From Candidatus Villigracilis proximus (lineage in GTDB: Bacteria; Chloroflexota; Anaerolineae; Anaerolineales; Villigracilaceae): 9,835 nucleotides of DNA. Below, piece by piece: positions 1 through 5,502 of this stretch. Within the stretch, counting starts at the first letter, position 1, and each line of letters begins with the position of its first letter. The notes beneath the pieces were generated by a model. That model was not told the DNA's origin and did no database searches. It saw nothing but the letters and a program-made list of their open reading frames with translations. Location of the stretch: contig JADKBB010000052.1 in the NCBI GenBank assembly GCA_016715195.1, positions 1-9,835 on the forward strand, read 5' to 3'. The position numbers were made by a program, and so were the translations under genes.

Positions 1-1329
1 ACACAAAACTTTAGAGCATTGATCGAGCAATATTGTCTTTTTGAAAGCGTCGCCGCCCAAAACCGCATGATGCCCGAAACTGCAAATTGGGTGGAAAAAC
101 TCCTCAAAGATACAGGCTTTGAAACCCAACAAATTGAAGTGGACGGCGCTCCCAATTATGTGTACGGATATTTAAAAGGGCGTGGTGATTTCACGTTACT
201 GCTTTACAACCATTACGACGTTCAACCTGAGGCTCCGATCGAGTTATGGGAAAGTCCGCCTTTTGAAGCGACCGAACGCGACGGCTTGTTGATAGCACGC
301 GGAATCTGCGATAACAAAGCGGAATTGATCGCACGCATTTGCGCCATCCGCGCAATTTTGGCTGCCAATGGCGAACTGCCGATCAGCATCAAATGGATCA
401 TCGAAGGCGAAGAGGAGATCGGAAGTCTGCACTTTGATGCGTTGACCCGTGCGCATGGTGACTTATTGAAAGCTGATGGCACACTCTGGGAAGGCGGCGG
501 ATTCAATGAAAAAGGTCAGGCCGCACTTGCCCTGGGATTCCGCGGCATGTTATATGTAGAGTACAGCGTTGAACTCATGAAGCAGGATGCCCACTCAGGT
601 AACGCGCACATGCTTCCCAGCGCGGCGTGGCGCTTGCTGAAAGCAGTATCCAGTATCAAAGACGAGAGCGGAAAAATTCTGATCCCCGGTTTTTATGATG
701 ATGTCCGCCTGCCTACAGAAGCCGAAAAGCAAGCCATGCAAGATAATGTTGATCTTGAAATGGAAGAAAAATATCGCGCCATGTACGGCATAGAATCATT
801 CCTAAACAACAAAAGCGGATATGAATTGAAGATGGCAGTATTTGAACCCACAGCCAATATTGCCGGATTCTTATCTGGCTATGTCGAAGCGGGCGTGAAG
901 ACAGTTCTGCCGGCCAAAGCCATGGCAAAAATGGACTTCCGCCTGGTGCCGGAGCAAGACCCGGATGACATTTTGGAAAAATTGAAAAGTCATCTTAAAT
1001 CTCAAGGCTTTGAAGACGTACAAGTCAAAAAACTGGGAGGCGGTGATCCGGTTGTTACACCGATTGAGGGCGCCTTCGCTCAACGAATGCAGAAGATCTG
1101 CAAAGATTTCACAGGTCAGGAACCGGAGATCAATCCGCTGGTCGGCGGCACGCTCCCCTTGCTGGGCGCAATGAAAAAGAACGTGGGCGTTCTGGGTCTT
1201 TCCACCTCTGGCAATCCTTCCTACTATGGAAGCGGAGCACATGCACCCAATGAACATATCCGCTTGAGCGACATTCCCAGAGCGATCCAGTTCAATGCAT
1301 TTATGTTCACGGAGTTGGGAAACGCGTAG
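1..1329 (+). CDS. M20 family metallopeptidase (dipeptidase/deacylase-like), 5' end missing
   Basis: Zinc-dependent exopeptidase or amidohydrolase of the M20 family, expected to cleave dipeptides or N-acyl amino acids in the cytoplasm. The frame stays open to the window's left edge, so the true start lies upstream; the TTG at 19 has no ribosome site and is not the start. Counting from the codon at 19, family motifs appear in order: NHYDVQP (residues 64-70, metal His65 and catalytic-site Asp67), bridging Asp98 in GICDNK, the catalytic pair Glu132/Glu133 in EGEEEIGS, the dimerisation/lid segment with DAHSG, and a C-terminal GSGAHAPNEH with metal His408. All catalytic residues are present and the C-terminus is complete, so the enzyme is probably functional. 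The HxDVQP form resembles carnosinase-like members more than ArgE/DapE. Exact substrate cannot be told. Nothing links it to the operon further right. Confidence 0.9.
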   Translation, partial: TQNFRALIEQYCLFESVAAQNRMMPETANWVEKLLKDTGFETQQIEVDGAPNYVYGYLKGRGDFTLLLYNHYDVQPEAPIELWESPPFEATERDGLLIARGICDNKAELIARICAIRAILAANGELPISIKWIIEGEEEIGSLHFDALTRAHGDLLKADGTLWEGGGFNEKGQAALALGFRGMLYVEYSVELMKQDAHSGNAHMLPSAAWRLLKAVSSIKDESGKILIPGFYDDVRLPTEAEKQAMQDNVDLEMEEKYRAMYGIESFLNNKSGYELKMAVFEPTANIAGFLSGYVEAGVKTVLPAKAMAKMDFRLVPEQDPDDILEKLKSHLKSQGFEDVQVKKLGGGDPVVTPIEGAFAQRMQKICKDFTGQEPEINPLVGGTLPLLGAMKKNVGVLGLSTSGNPSYYGSGAHAPNEHIRLSDIPRAIQFNAFMFTELGNA

Positions 1330-1342
1330 TCAGAATAAATTA

Positions 1343-1457
1343 GACCTCTTGCATAAGTAAATCGTTATAAACCACGAAGTTACCAAGTCACTAAGTTTTT
1401 TTCCTTTGAGTCTTCGTGCCTTATTACCCGTGGGTTGCGTAAAATGGCTCAGAGGTC
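1343..1457. repeat. Imperfect palindromic intergenic repeat (CACRAAG type, copy 1)
   Basis: The spacer after the peptidase holds nested inverted repeats. An outer pair GACCTCT (1343-1349) / AGAGGTC (1451-1457) encloses an inner pair CACGAAG (1373-1379) / CTTCGTG (1412-1418). The left inner arm is a degenerate run of short units ending in AAG (CACGAAG, ACCAAG, CACTAAG). The right arm contains the same word inverted (CTTTGAG, CTTCGTG). The same 'CACRAAG' words form the arms of the repeat at 4084-4172, so I read both as members of one dispersed family. No coding potential is apparent. It could serve as a weak terminator for the peptidase gene, but no clean stem with a T-run follows. Confidence 0.55.
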
Positions 1458-1494
1458 AATTCTTTCTTTCATCTTCTACTTTTAATATTTTTAG

Positions 1495-1536
1495 CCACAG
1501 AACTCATAGAGGCATTTTTTCTCTACGACTCTGTGG
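1495..1536. repeat. Interrupted hairpin upstream of the histidine phosphatase gene
   Basis: CCACAGA (1495-1501) pairs with TCTGTGG (1530-1536), and after a small internal loop TAGAG (1507-1511) pairs with CTCTA (1521-1525) around a T-rich loop. It lies 45 bases before the phosphatase start. It may be a second palindromic repeat or a leader structure. I see no convincing promoter hexamers in the rest of this 252-base spacer (1330-1581). Confidence 0.5.
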
Positions 1537-1581
1537 TTACATGTAAGAGACAATACAAACATAAAAGGTAATATCACACAA

Positions 1582-2328
1582 ATGGAACTTTACTTTATCC
1601 GTCATGGACAATCGATCAATAACGTCAACTGGAACAACCCCGATTATGTTGAACATCCAGATCCATTCCTGACCGAAGTCGGTCTTGAACAGGCAAACCT
1701 TCTCGCCAAATACCTCAAAGAAAAACAACACGTCACAAACGACAAAGGCTGGAACAACCAAAACCAATACGGATTTGGCTTCACTCATATCTACGCCAGT
1801 TTAATGGAACGCGCCACCGCAACCGCCGCACCGACAGCACGTGCGCTGGAAAGCGTCCCATTCAGTGCGTGGATCGACATCCACGAAGAAGGTGGAATCT
1901 ACGCCCGCGAAGCTGAAGACCGATTCAGCGGATTGCCGGGTCATCCCCGTTCATTCTTTAAAAAGAATTTCCCTGAGTTAAACCTGCCCGATCAGTACGA
2001 CGAATCAGGCTGGTGGAATCGTCCATTTGAAAGCGAAGAGGAACGTCAACCCCGCGCAGACAAAGTCCTCGCCGAGTTGATCGCCCGCCACGGCGACAAG
2101 GAAGGTCAGCCCGAAGAACGCATCGCCATCGTCAGCCACGGCGGATTTTTTGTACGCCTCATCTCGTCCATGCTCAAACTTCCGTGGCGGCAGGGCGCGC
2201 ATGATATGAAATCATGGTTCCTGTTGAACAACTGCTCCATCAGCCGTTTCGACATCCGCAAAGGTGAGATCATGATCTCCTATATTAATCGCACCGATCA
2301 TTTACCCGCTCATTTGATTACAGGATGA
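1582..2328 (+). CDS. Histidine phosphatase family protein (phosphoglycerate-mutase-like)
   Basis: A 248-residue cytoplasmic phosphatase of the histidine phosphatase superfamily, which removes phosphate through a phospho-histidine intermediate. The N-terminal FIRHGQS carries the nucleophile His8 within R7-H8-G9. MERATATA supplies the second phosphate-pocket Arg77, HEEGG (101-105) the acid/base Glu, and IVSHGGF the second catalytic His186. The closing LLNNCSISRFDI resembles the usual NTSIS strand of broad-specificity phosphatases. An extended segment around residues 104-165 (GIYAREAEDRFSG and a Trp-rich stretch) makes it longer than the compact SixA type. The ATG at 1582 is preceded only by a weak purine stretch (AAAAGG). 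True glycolytic mutase activity is less likely than a general phosphatase; the substrate is unknown. It stands alone, separated by a repeat-rich spacer from the peptidase gene. Confidence 0.88.
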   Translation: MELYFIRHGQSINNVNWNNPDYVEHPDPFLTEVGLEQANLLAKYLKEKQHVTNDKGWNNQNQYGFGFTHIYASLMERATATAAPTARALESVPFSAWIDIHEEGGIYAREAEDRFSGLPGHPRSFFKKNFPELNLPDQYDESGWWNRPFESEEERQPRADKVLAELIARHGDKEGQPEERIAIVSHGGFFVRLISSMLKLPWRQGAHDMKSWFLLNNCSISRFDIRKGEIMISYINRTDHLPAHLITG

Positions 2329-2365
2329 TAAAATAAAAGTGTTCGAATAATTACTTATTCCCTTT

Positions 2366-2370
2366 GGAGG
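2366..2370 (+). promoter_or_regulatory. Ribosome binding site fixing the start of the GlsB-like gene
   Basis: GGAGG lies five bases before the ATG at 2376. An in-frame TTG at 2364 overlaps this site and would place the ribosome site inside the gene, so ATG 2376 is the start. Confidence 0.85.
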
Positions 2371-2375
2371 TAAAC

Positions 2376-2630
2376 ATGGACTTTCTCGTATGGATCATCT
2401 TTGGCGCAATTGCCGGCTGGATCGCCAGCATCATCATGAAGAAGAACAAAAAGATGGGCGCAATTGCCAACATCGTTGTCGGTATTATCGGCGCGTTCCT
2501 CGGCGGCTACATCATGGAACTGCTGGGCGTGGAAGTTGAAGCCGGCTTTAACTTCACCAGTCTGCTCGTGGCGATCTTTGGCGCTGTCGTTCTGCTCTTT
2601 ATTCTGGGCTTATTCAGCCGCCGTCGTTAA
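2376..2630 (+). CDS. GlsB/YeaQ/YmgE family small membrane protein
   Basis: An 84-residue, very hydrophobic protein of the transglycosylase-associated (GlsB/YeaQ/YmgE) family, found in the inner membrane and often stress-related; its molecular role is not settled. Three membrane segments are visible. The first is at about residues 2-20 (Gly-containing WIIFGAIAGWIAS), followed by a basic KKNKK loop. The second is at about 28-50 (NIVVGIIGAFLGGYI, the characteristic NIxxGIxGAxxGG signature). The third is at about 62-81, ending in a positively charged FSRRR tail. Full length for the family. It begins 47 bases after the phosphatase stop with a strong Shine-Dalgarno, so it may be cotranscribed with that gene. 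A strong hairpin follows directly. Confidence 0.92.
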   Translation: MDFLVWIIFGAIAGWIASIIMKKNKKMGAIANIVVGIIGAFLGGYIMELLGVEVEAGFNFTSLLVAIFGAVVLLFILGLFSRRR

Positions 2631-2644
2631 TCCATAAATTAAAA

Positions 2645-2685
2645 AAACAAAGAGCCGCGCATGTGAAATGCGCGGCTCTTTGTTT
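2645..2685. terminator. Bidirectional intrinsic terminator, perfect 18-bp stem
   Basis: Positions 2645-2662 and 2668-2685 are exact reverse complements around a five-base loop (GTGAA). The GC-rich core (GAGCCGCGCAT) is flanked by an A-run on the left (2641-2647) and TTTGTTT on the right, so it reads as a rho-independent terminator on both strands. It sits between two convergent genes, the GlsB-like gene from the left and the TetR gene from the right, whose stop lies three bases away. Confidence 0.93.
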
Positions 2686-2687
2686 AC

Positions 2688-3290
2688 TCACTTAACCATG
2701 ATCTGCTCAAGTTGAAACTCAACCAACTCACGCAAACTCTTTTGTTCAAGAATCGCATGCGGAATTTGACCCTCAAGCAGCAACAGCACAAACCCGTGGA
2801 TGATTCCCCACACTGAAAGCGCCGCCAAATCTGACGAACCGCCTCTCAACTTCCCCGACGTCTGATTCGCTTCGACGATCATTTTCACCAACTGAAAACT
2901 TCTCTGCGACTCCGCCACGAATTCAGGATATTCCTTTTCCTTCTCCAGCACGCCCGAGAACATCACCTTAAATCGATCAGGGTCATCCATCGCAAATTGG
3001 ACATACGCCCAGGCCACCTCCACCAACTGCGTGGACGGTTTTGTCTGATATTCATCGATCACAGCGCTCACCCGCTTATACAACTGACGAAATCCTTCAG
3101 TTGAAATCGCCGCGATCAAGGCCTGCTTATCTGCAAAATGCGAATACGGCGCAGTGTGACTCACGCCCGCCTTCAACGCCACCTTGCGCAGGGACAATCC
3201 GCTCACACCGTCTTTCGCAAGAATTTCCACTCCTGCTTTGATCAGCGCATTCTTTAGGTCACCATGATGATAGTTTTTCTTCTTTGGCAT
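2688..3290 (-). CDS. TetR/AcrR family transcriptional regulator with WHG-type C-terminal domain
   Basis: A 200-residue one-component repressor. The N-terminal YHHGDLKNALI leads into the TetR DNA-binding domain (about 10-60). Its helix-turn-helix is near 33-52 (SLRKVALKAGVSHTAPYSHF), ending in the usual YxHFxDKxAL. The C-terminal half is a ligand-binding helical domain with W161-G-I-I-H-G166, the motif that gives the WHG domain its name. Members of this class usually repress a divergent operon and release DNA when a small molecule binds. Here the gene is divergent from the aldolase-led operon, with a 104-base gap holding overlapping promoters, so autoregulation plus control of the operon is a reasonable inference. 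The ATG at 3290 follows GAGAGA by five bases. The ligand is unknown. Confidence 0.92.
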   Translation of the reverse strand: MPKKKNYHHGDLKNALIKAGVEILAKDGVSGLSLRKVALKAGVSHTAPYSHFADKQALIAAISTEGFRQLYKRVSAVIDEYQTKPSTQLVEVAWAYVQFAMDDPDRFKVMFSGVLEKEKEYPEFVAESQRSFQLVKMIVEANQTSGKLRGGSSDLAALSVWGIIHGFVLLLLEGQIPHAILEQKSLRELVEFQLEQIMVK

Positions 3291-3305
3291 TTTTCTCTCT
3301 CAATC

Positions 3306-3334
3306 TTGACACTGTAAAGATTATAGATAATAAT
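3306..3334 (+). promoter_or_regulatory. Rightward sigma-70-type promoter for the aldolase-led operon
   Basis: TTGACA (3306-3311, exact -35 consensus) is followed by a 17-base spacer and AATAAT (3329-3334, five of six matches to TATAAT). The predicted start is near 3341, giving an untranslated leader of about 54 bases before the ATG at 3395. It overlaps completely with the leftward promoter. Confidence 0.8.
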
Positions 3335-3348
3335 TATTCTGCTGTCAA
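3320..3348 (-). promoter_or_regulatory. Leftward sigma-70-type promoter for the TetR gene
   Basis: On the minus strand, TTGACA (3348-3343) is followed by a 17-base spacer and TATAAT (3325-3320), both exact consensus hexamers at ideal spacing. The predicted start is near 3313, about 23 bases before the repressor ATG. Its -10 lies inside the spacer of the rightward promoter and vice versa, so two polymerases could not bind together. Confidence 0.85.
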
Positions 3349-3355
3349 GAAAATC

Positions 3356-3377
3356 AACCACAAAGTAATCTGTGGTT
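3356..3377 (+). promoter_or_regulatory. Leader hairpin before the aldolase start
   Basis: AACCACA (3356-3362) and TGTGGTT (3371-3377) form a 7-bp stem with an eight-base loop, inside the predicted leader and ending about five bases before the AAAAAGGA ribosome site. It may tune translation or be a relic of the local repeat family. No T-run follows, so it is not a terminator. Confidence 0.4.
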
Positions 3378-3394
3378 CACAAAAAGGACTCCCT

Positions 3395-4085
3395 ATGCCT
3401 GAATATCAAACCTATAAACAAGAAGTGGTCAACACCTGTCACACCCTGCTTGAACGCGGCTATCTCAAAGCCACCGAAGGCAATATCTCCGCCCGTACCA
3501 GCTCCGCGCAAACCAGCGGACAAAACACATTTGCCATCACACCCTCTAATTATGACTATGCCAAAATGCAAGTGGACGATATTTGCGTCCTTGATTTTGA
3601 CATGCAATCAATTGAAGGTGAGATGAAAGCCATCAATTGAAAGTGGAATGCACGCGGCAGTCTATCAGACTCGCCCCGATGTGCATTGCATCATTCACAC
3701 CCACCAACCCTACGCCAGCGCATTGGCATTGATCAACATGCCGATCCCTGCATTATTCGACGAGCAAGTTAGATTCCTGGGCCGCAGCGTGGACATTATT
3801 TCTTATGCCCCATCGGGCACGGGCTTTCTCAAAAACGCGGTTAAAGCCAAAGTGAAAAATAACAACAACGCCTTCATCCTGCAAAATCACGGCGTGCTGG
3901 TCTTCGGCGTGACCATGGAACAGGCCATTCACAACATGGCTCTGCTCGAAAAATGCGCGTTGACTTATCTGCTCGCGCTCATGACCGAGAAGAAAGTTTC
4001 GAAAATTCCACTTCCCATCCGCGAGATTGCATTTGCCAAACTCCGCGCCGATGAAAAGAAATTCGCAGAAATAAAAAACATTTAA
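3395..4085 (+). pseudogene. Class II aldolase/adducin family protein, broken by a one-base frameshift
   Basis: A FucA/AraD-type zinc enzyme; relatives are sugar-phosphate aldolases, epimerases and dehydratases. The first part (3395-3640, starting MPEYQTYK after AAAAAGGA) carries RGYLKATEGNIS, the family's N-terminal glycine-rich motif, and stops at TGA 3638-3640. The second part (3648-4085) continues the same domain with zinc ligands HTH in IIHTHQPYA and the third His in LQNHGVLVFG. Dropping one A from the AAA at 3626-3628 joins them as GEMKPSIESGMHAAVY, the normal family sequence with its catalytic-region Glu, giving 229 residues, typical for the family. An ATG at 3648 sits eight bases after the stop, so reinitiation could yield a second fragment, but neither half holds a full active site. 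It is either a recent pseudogene or a sequencing indel. First gene of the presumed operon; substrate unknown. Confidence 0.85.
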
Positions 4086-4172
4086 ACACAAAGTACACAA
4101 AGGTCACGAAGGAAACCCTGTTTTAACTTCGGCTGTCTTCCCCCCTTTGTGTACTTTGTGCCCTTCGTGTTT
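4084..4172. repeat. Palindromic intergenic repeat (CACRAAG type, copy 2)
   Basis: A 17-bp perfect inverted repeat (4087-4103 / 4144-4160, core CACAAAGTACACAAAGG) sits between the aldolase and aminotransferase genes. Each arm is three tandem 9-base units of consensus NNCACRAAG, the right arm being inverted; the outer words AAACAC (4084-4089) and GTGTTT (4167-4172) also match. It resembles the copy near 1343-1457. In RNA it would form a long stem with a 40-base loop just upstream of the aminotransferase ribosome site, so it could affect transcript stability or partly attenuate. There is no clear T-run terminator. Confidence 0.8.
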
Positions 4173-4191
4173 AAGCTCTTAAGGAAAACTC

Positions 4192-5502
4192 ATGAACCAA
4201 CAATACGCCATTTCCGAATACCCCAACGTAGAAGAAGTCTACGCCAAACTTGAAAACCTTATCAGCCAGCCGCCCCGTCCAGTACGGCGCGAGAAGATGA
4301 AAGAGTATCTCAATTACTTTGATACAAAATGCGTCCGCTCAAAACAACTGATCGACGAAGCCAAACAGATCATCCCCGGCGGCGTACAGCATAACCTCGC
4401 ATTCAATTATCCATTTCCGATTGCAATCGAAAAAGCGGAAGGTGCGCATCTTTGGGATGCAGACGGAAATCAATATATCGATTTCCTGCAAGCAGGTGGA
4501 CCAACCATCTTAGGCAGTAACTACCTAGGCTCAGGGACTGAAAGTGTAATGGCGGCAATTCGCGCAGCGCGGACATTCACCAAAAAGAAATATGTCATCA
4601 AAGTCGGCGGTGCATATCACGGCTGGAGTGACTCAATGGTTTACGGCTTGCACATCCCGGGCACGGGACGATTGGAAGCAAAAGGAATTCCACGGGGAGC
4701 AAGCGCATCAACGCGCGAGTTCTACCCGAATGCTCTCGGGGCGTTAAGACGTCAGCTTTTTTTGAACAGGTTTCGGGGCGGCACGGCAGCGGTCATCGTC
4801 GAACCGGTTGGTCCTGAAAGTGGAACACGTCCCGTTTCAAAAGATTTCAATCAAAAAGTCCGCGAGTTGTGTGATGAATTTGGCGCGCTGTTAATCTTCG
4901 ATGAAGTCGTCACAGGATTTCGTTTGGGACTGGGCGGCGCACAGGGTTACTTCAATGTCAAACCTGATCTCACCGTTTTTGGAAAATGCATCACCGGCGG
5001 ATATCCAATGGCGGGCGGAGTCGGCGGGCGGCGCGATGTGATCGCAACGTTCGCGGCGGGCATCGGCGGCGTAGGCGAACGCGTATATATTGGCGGCACA
5101 CTTTCGGCAAATCCGCTTTCGTGTGTGGCGGGCTATTACGCGCTGATCGAAATGGAAAAAACAAACGCGGCAGCCATCGCGGGCAAAGCCGGCGACAGAC
5201 TCACAAAAGGCCTGCAAGCCATCATCGAAAAATATTCACTGCCATTCGTCGCATATAATCAGGGCTCCATCGTGCATCTTGAAACAGCCGGCACCATGCT
5301 GCTTGATTTCAAACATCCATTGCGTCTGGCAAAAGGACTCAAGCCGCGCAAACATATGATGGAAGAAATGGGCGCGGCCTACATGGCGAACGGACTGGTC
5401 ACACTCGCCGGCTCGCGCATGTATACTTCGATGGCCGACACTGATGAAGTGATCGATGATGCATTGAATCGTTTTGAAACCGTCTTGAAGGAATGTGAAT
5501 GA
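4192..5502 (+). CDS. Class III aminotransferase, glutamate-1-semialdehyde aminotransferase-like, apparent internal deletion
   Basis: A PLP enzyme of fold type I that moves an amino group or isomerises an amino aldehyde. Starts at ATG 4192 after AAGGAAA. Seen in order: IPGGVQHNLA (61-70), GAHLWDADGNQYIDF (85-99), GSGTESVMAAIRAAR (113-127, phosphate-binding), AYHGWSD (141-147), IVEPVGPESG (202-211), IFDEVVTGFR with PLP-contacting Asp237, and FGKCITGG with the Schiff-base Lys265. The C-terminus matches the family (GSRMYTSMADTDEV). Between GGPTILGSNY111 and L112GSGTE the protein skips about 43 residues that E. coli HemL-type enzymes have there (the helix and FGAPTE-like active-site loop before the SGT motif), an in-frame loss. 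Length is 436 rather than an expected value near 479. It overlaps the dehydrogenase start (ATGA), so the two are coupled. Its own sequence is not that of a haem-pathway HemL, and no other haem genes are near; a catabolic role is more likely. Confidence 0.88.
   Translation: MNQQYAISEYPNVEEVYAKLENLISQPPRPVRREKMKEYLNYFDTKCVRSKQLIDEAKQIIPGGVQHNLAFNYPFPIAIEKAEGAHLWDADGNQYIDFLQAGGPTILGSNYLGSGTESVMAAIRAARTFTKKKYVIKVGGAYHGWSDSMVYGLHIPGTGRLEAKGIPRGASASTREFYPNALGALRRQLFLNRFRGGTAAVIVEPVGPESGTRPVSKDFNQKVRELCDEFGALLIFDEVVTGFRLGLGGAQGYFNVKPDLTVFGKCITGGYPMAGGVGGRRDVIATFAAGIGGVGERVYIGGTLSANPLSCVAGYYALIEMEKTNAAAIAGKAGDRLTKGLQAIIEKYSLPFVAYNQGSIVHLETAGTMLLDFKHPLRLAKGLKPRKHMMEEMGAAYMANGLVTLAGSRMYTSMADTDEVIDDALNRFETVLKECE

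Larger units (their letters stand above)
3305..3349. promoter_or_regulatory. Candidate TetR operator region
   Basis: CTTGACA (3305-3311) and TGTCAAG (3343-3349) form an inverted repeat made by the two -35 boxes. In the centre lies a perfect 10-bp palindrome AATAATTATT (3329-3338) that overlaps the rightward -10. TetR proteins bind symmetric sites, so the central palindrome is the simplest operator candidate; occupying it would block both promoters. Which element the repressor uses is inference. Confidence 0.45.

Noticed and set aside
871..1257. 128-codon open frame on the minus strand inside the peptidase gene
   Set aside because: It lies fully within a well-supported M20 gene, has no ribosome site, and its protein has the Cys/Phe-rich make-up of a reverse-frame shadow.
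2345..2360. GAATAA/TTATTC 6-bp inverted repeat before the GlsB-like gene
   Set aside because: Short and entirely A/T-rich apart from the end bases; such a pairing arises easily by chance and no function is suggested by its position.
3284..3394. Upstream extension of the aldolase frame to an ATG at 3284
   Set aside because: The extra 37 codons cross the promoter region and overlap the TetR start; the ATG at 3395 has its own AAAAAGGA site and matches the family N-terminus.
3620..3650. Programmed ribosomal frameshift in the aldolase gene
   Set aside because: The required shift is +1 at a short AAA with no slow-codon or stop context like that of known +1 sites such as prfB; a mutation or sequencing indel is simpler.
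3753..4100. 115-codon minus-strand frame across the aldolase second half
   Set aside because: It is antisense to conserved aldolase sequence with zinc-ligand motifs and has no family resemblance of its own.
4192..5502. Haem-pathway glutamate-1-semialdehyde aminotransferase (hemL)
   Set aside because: The sequence shares the fold and motifs but carries an N-terminal extension and differing active-site text, and the neighbours are catabolic genes rather than hem genes.
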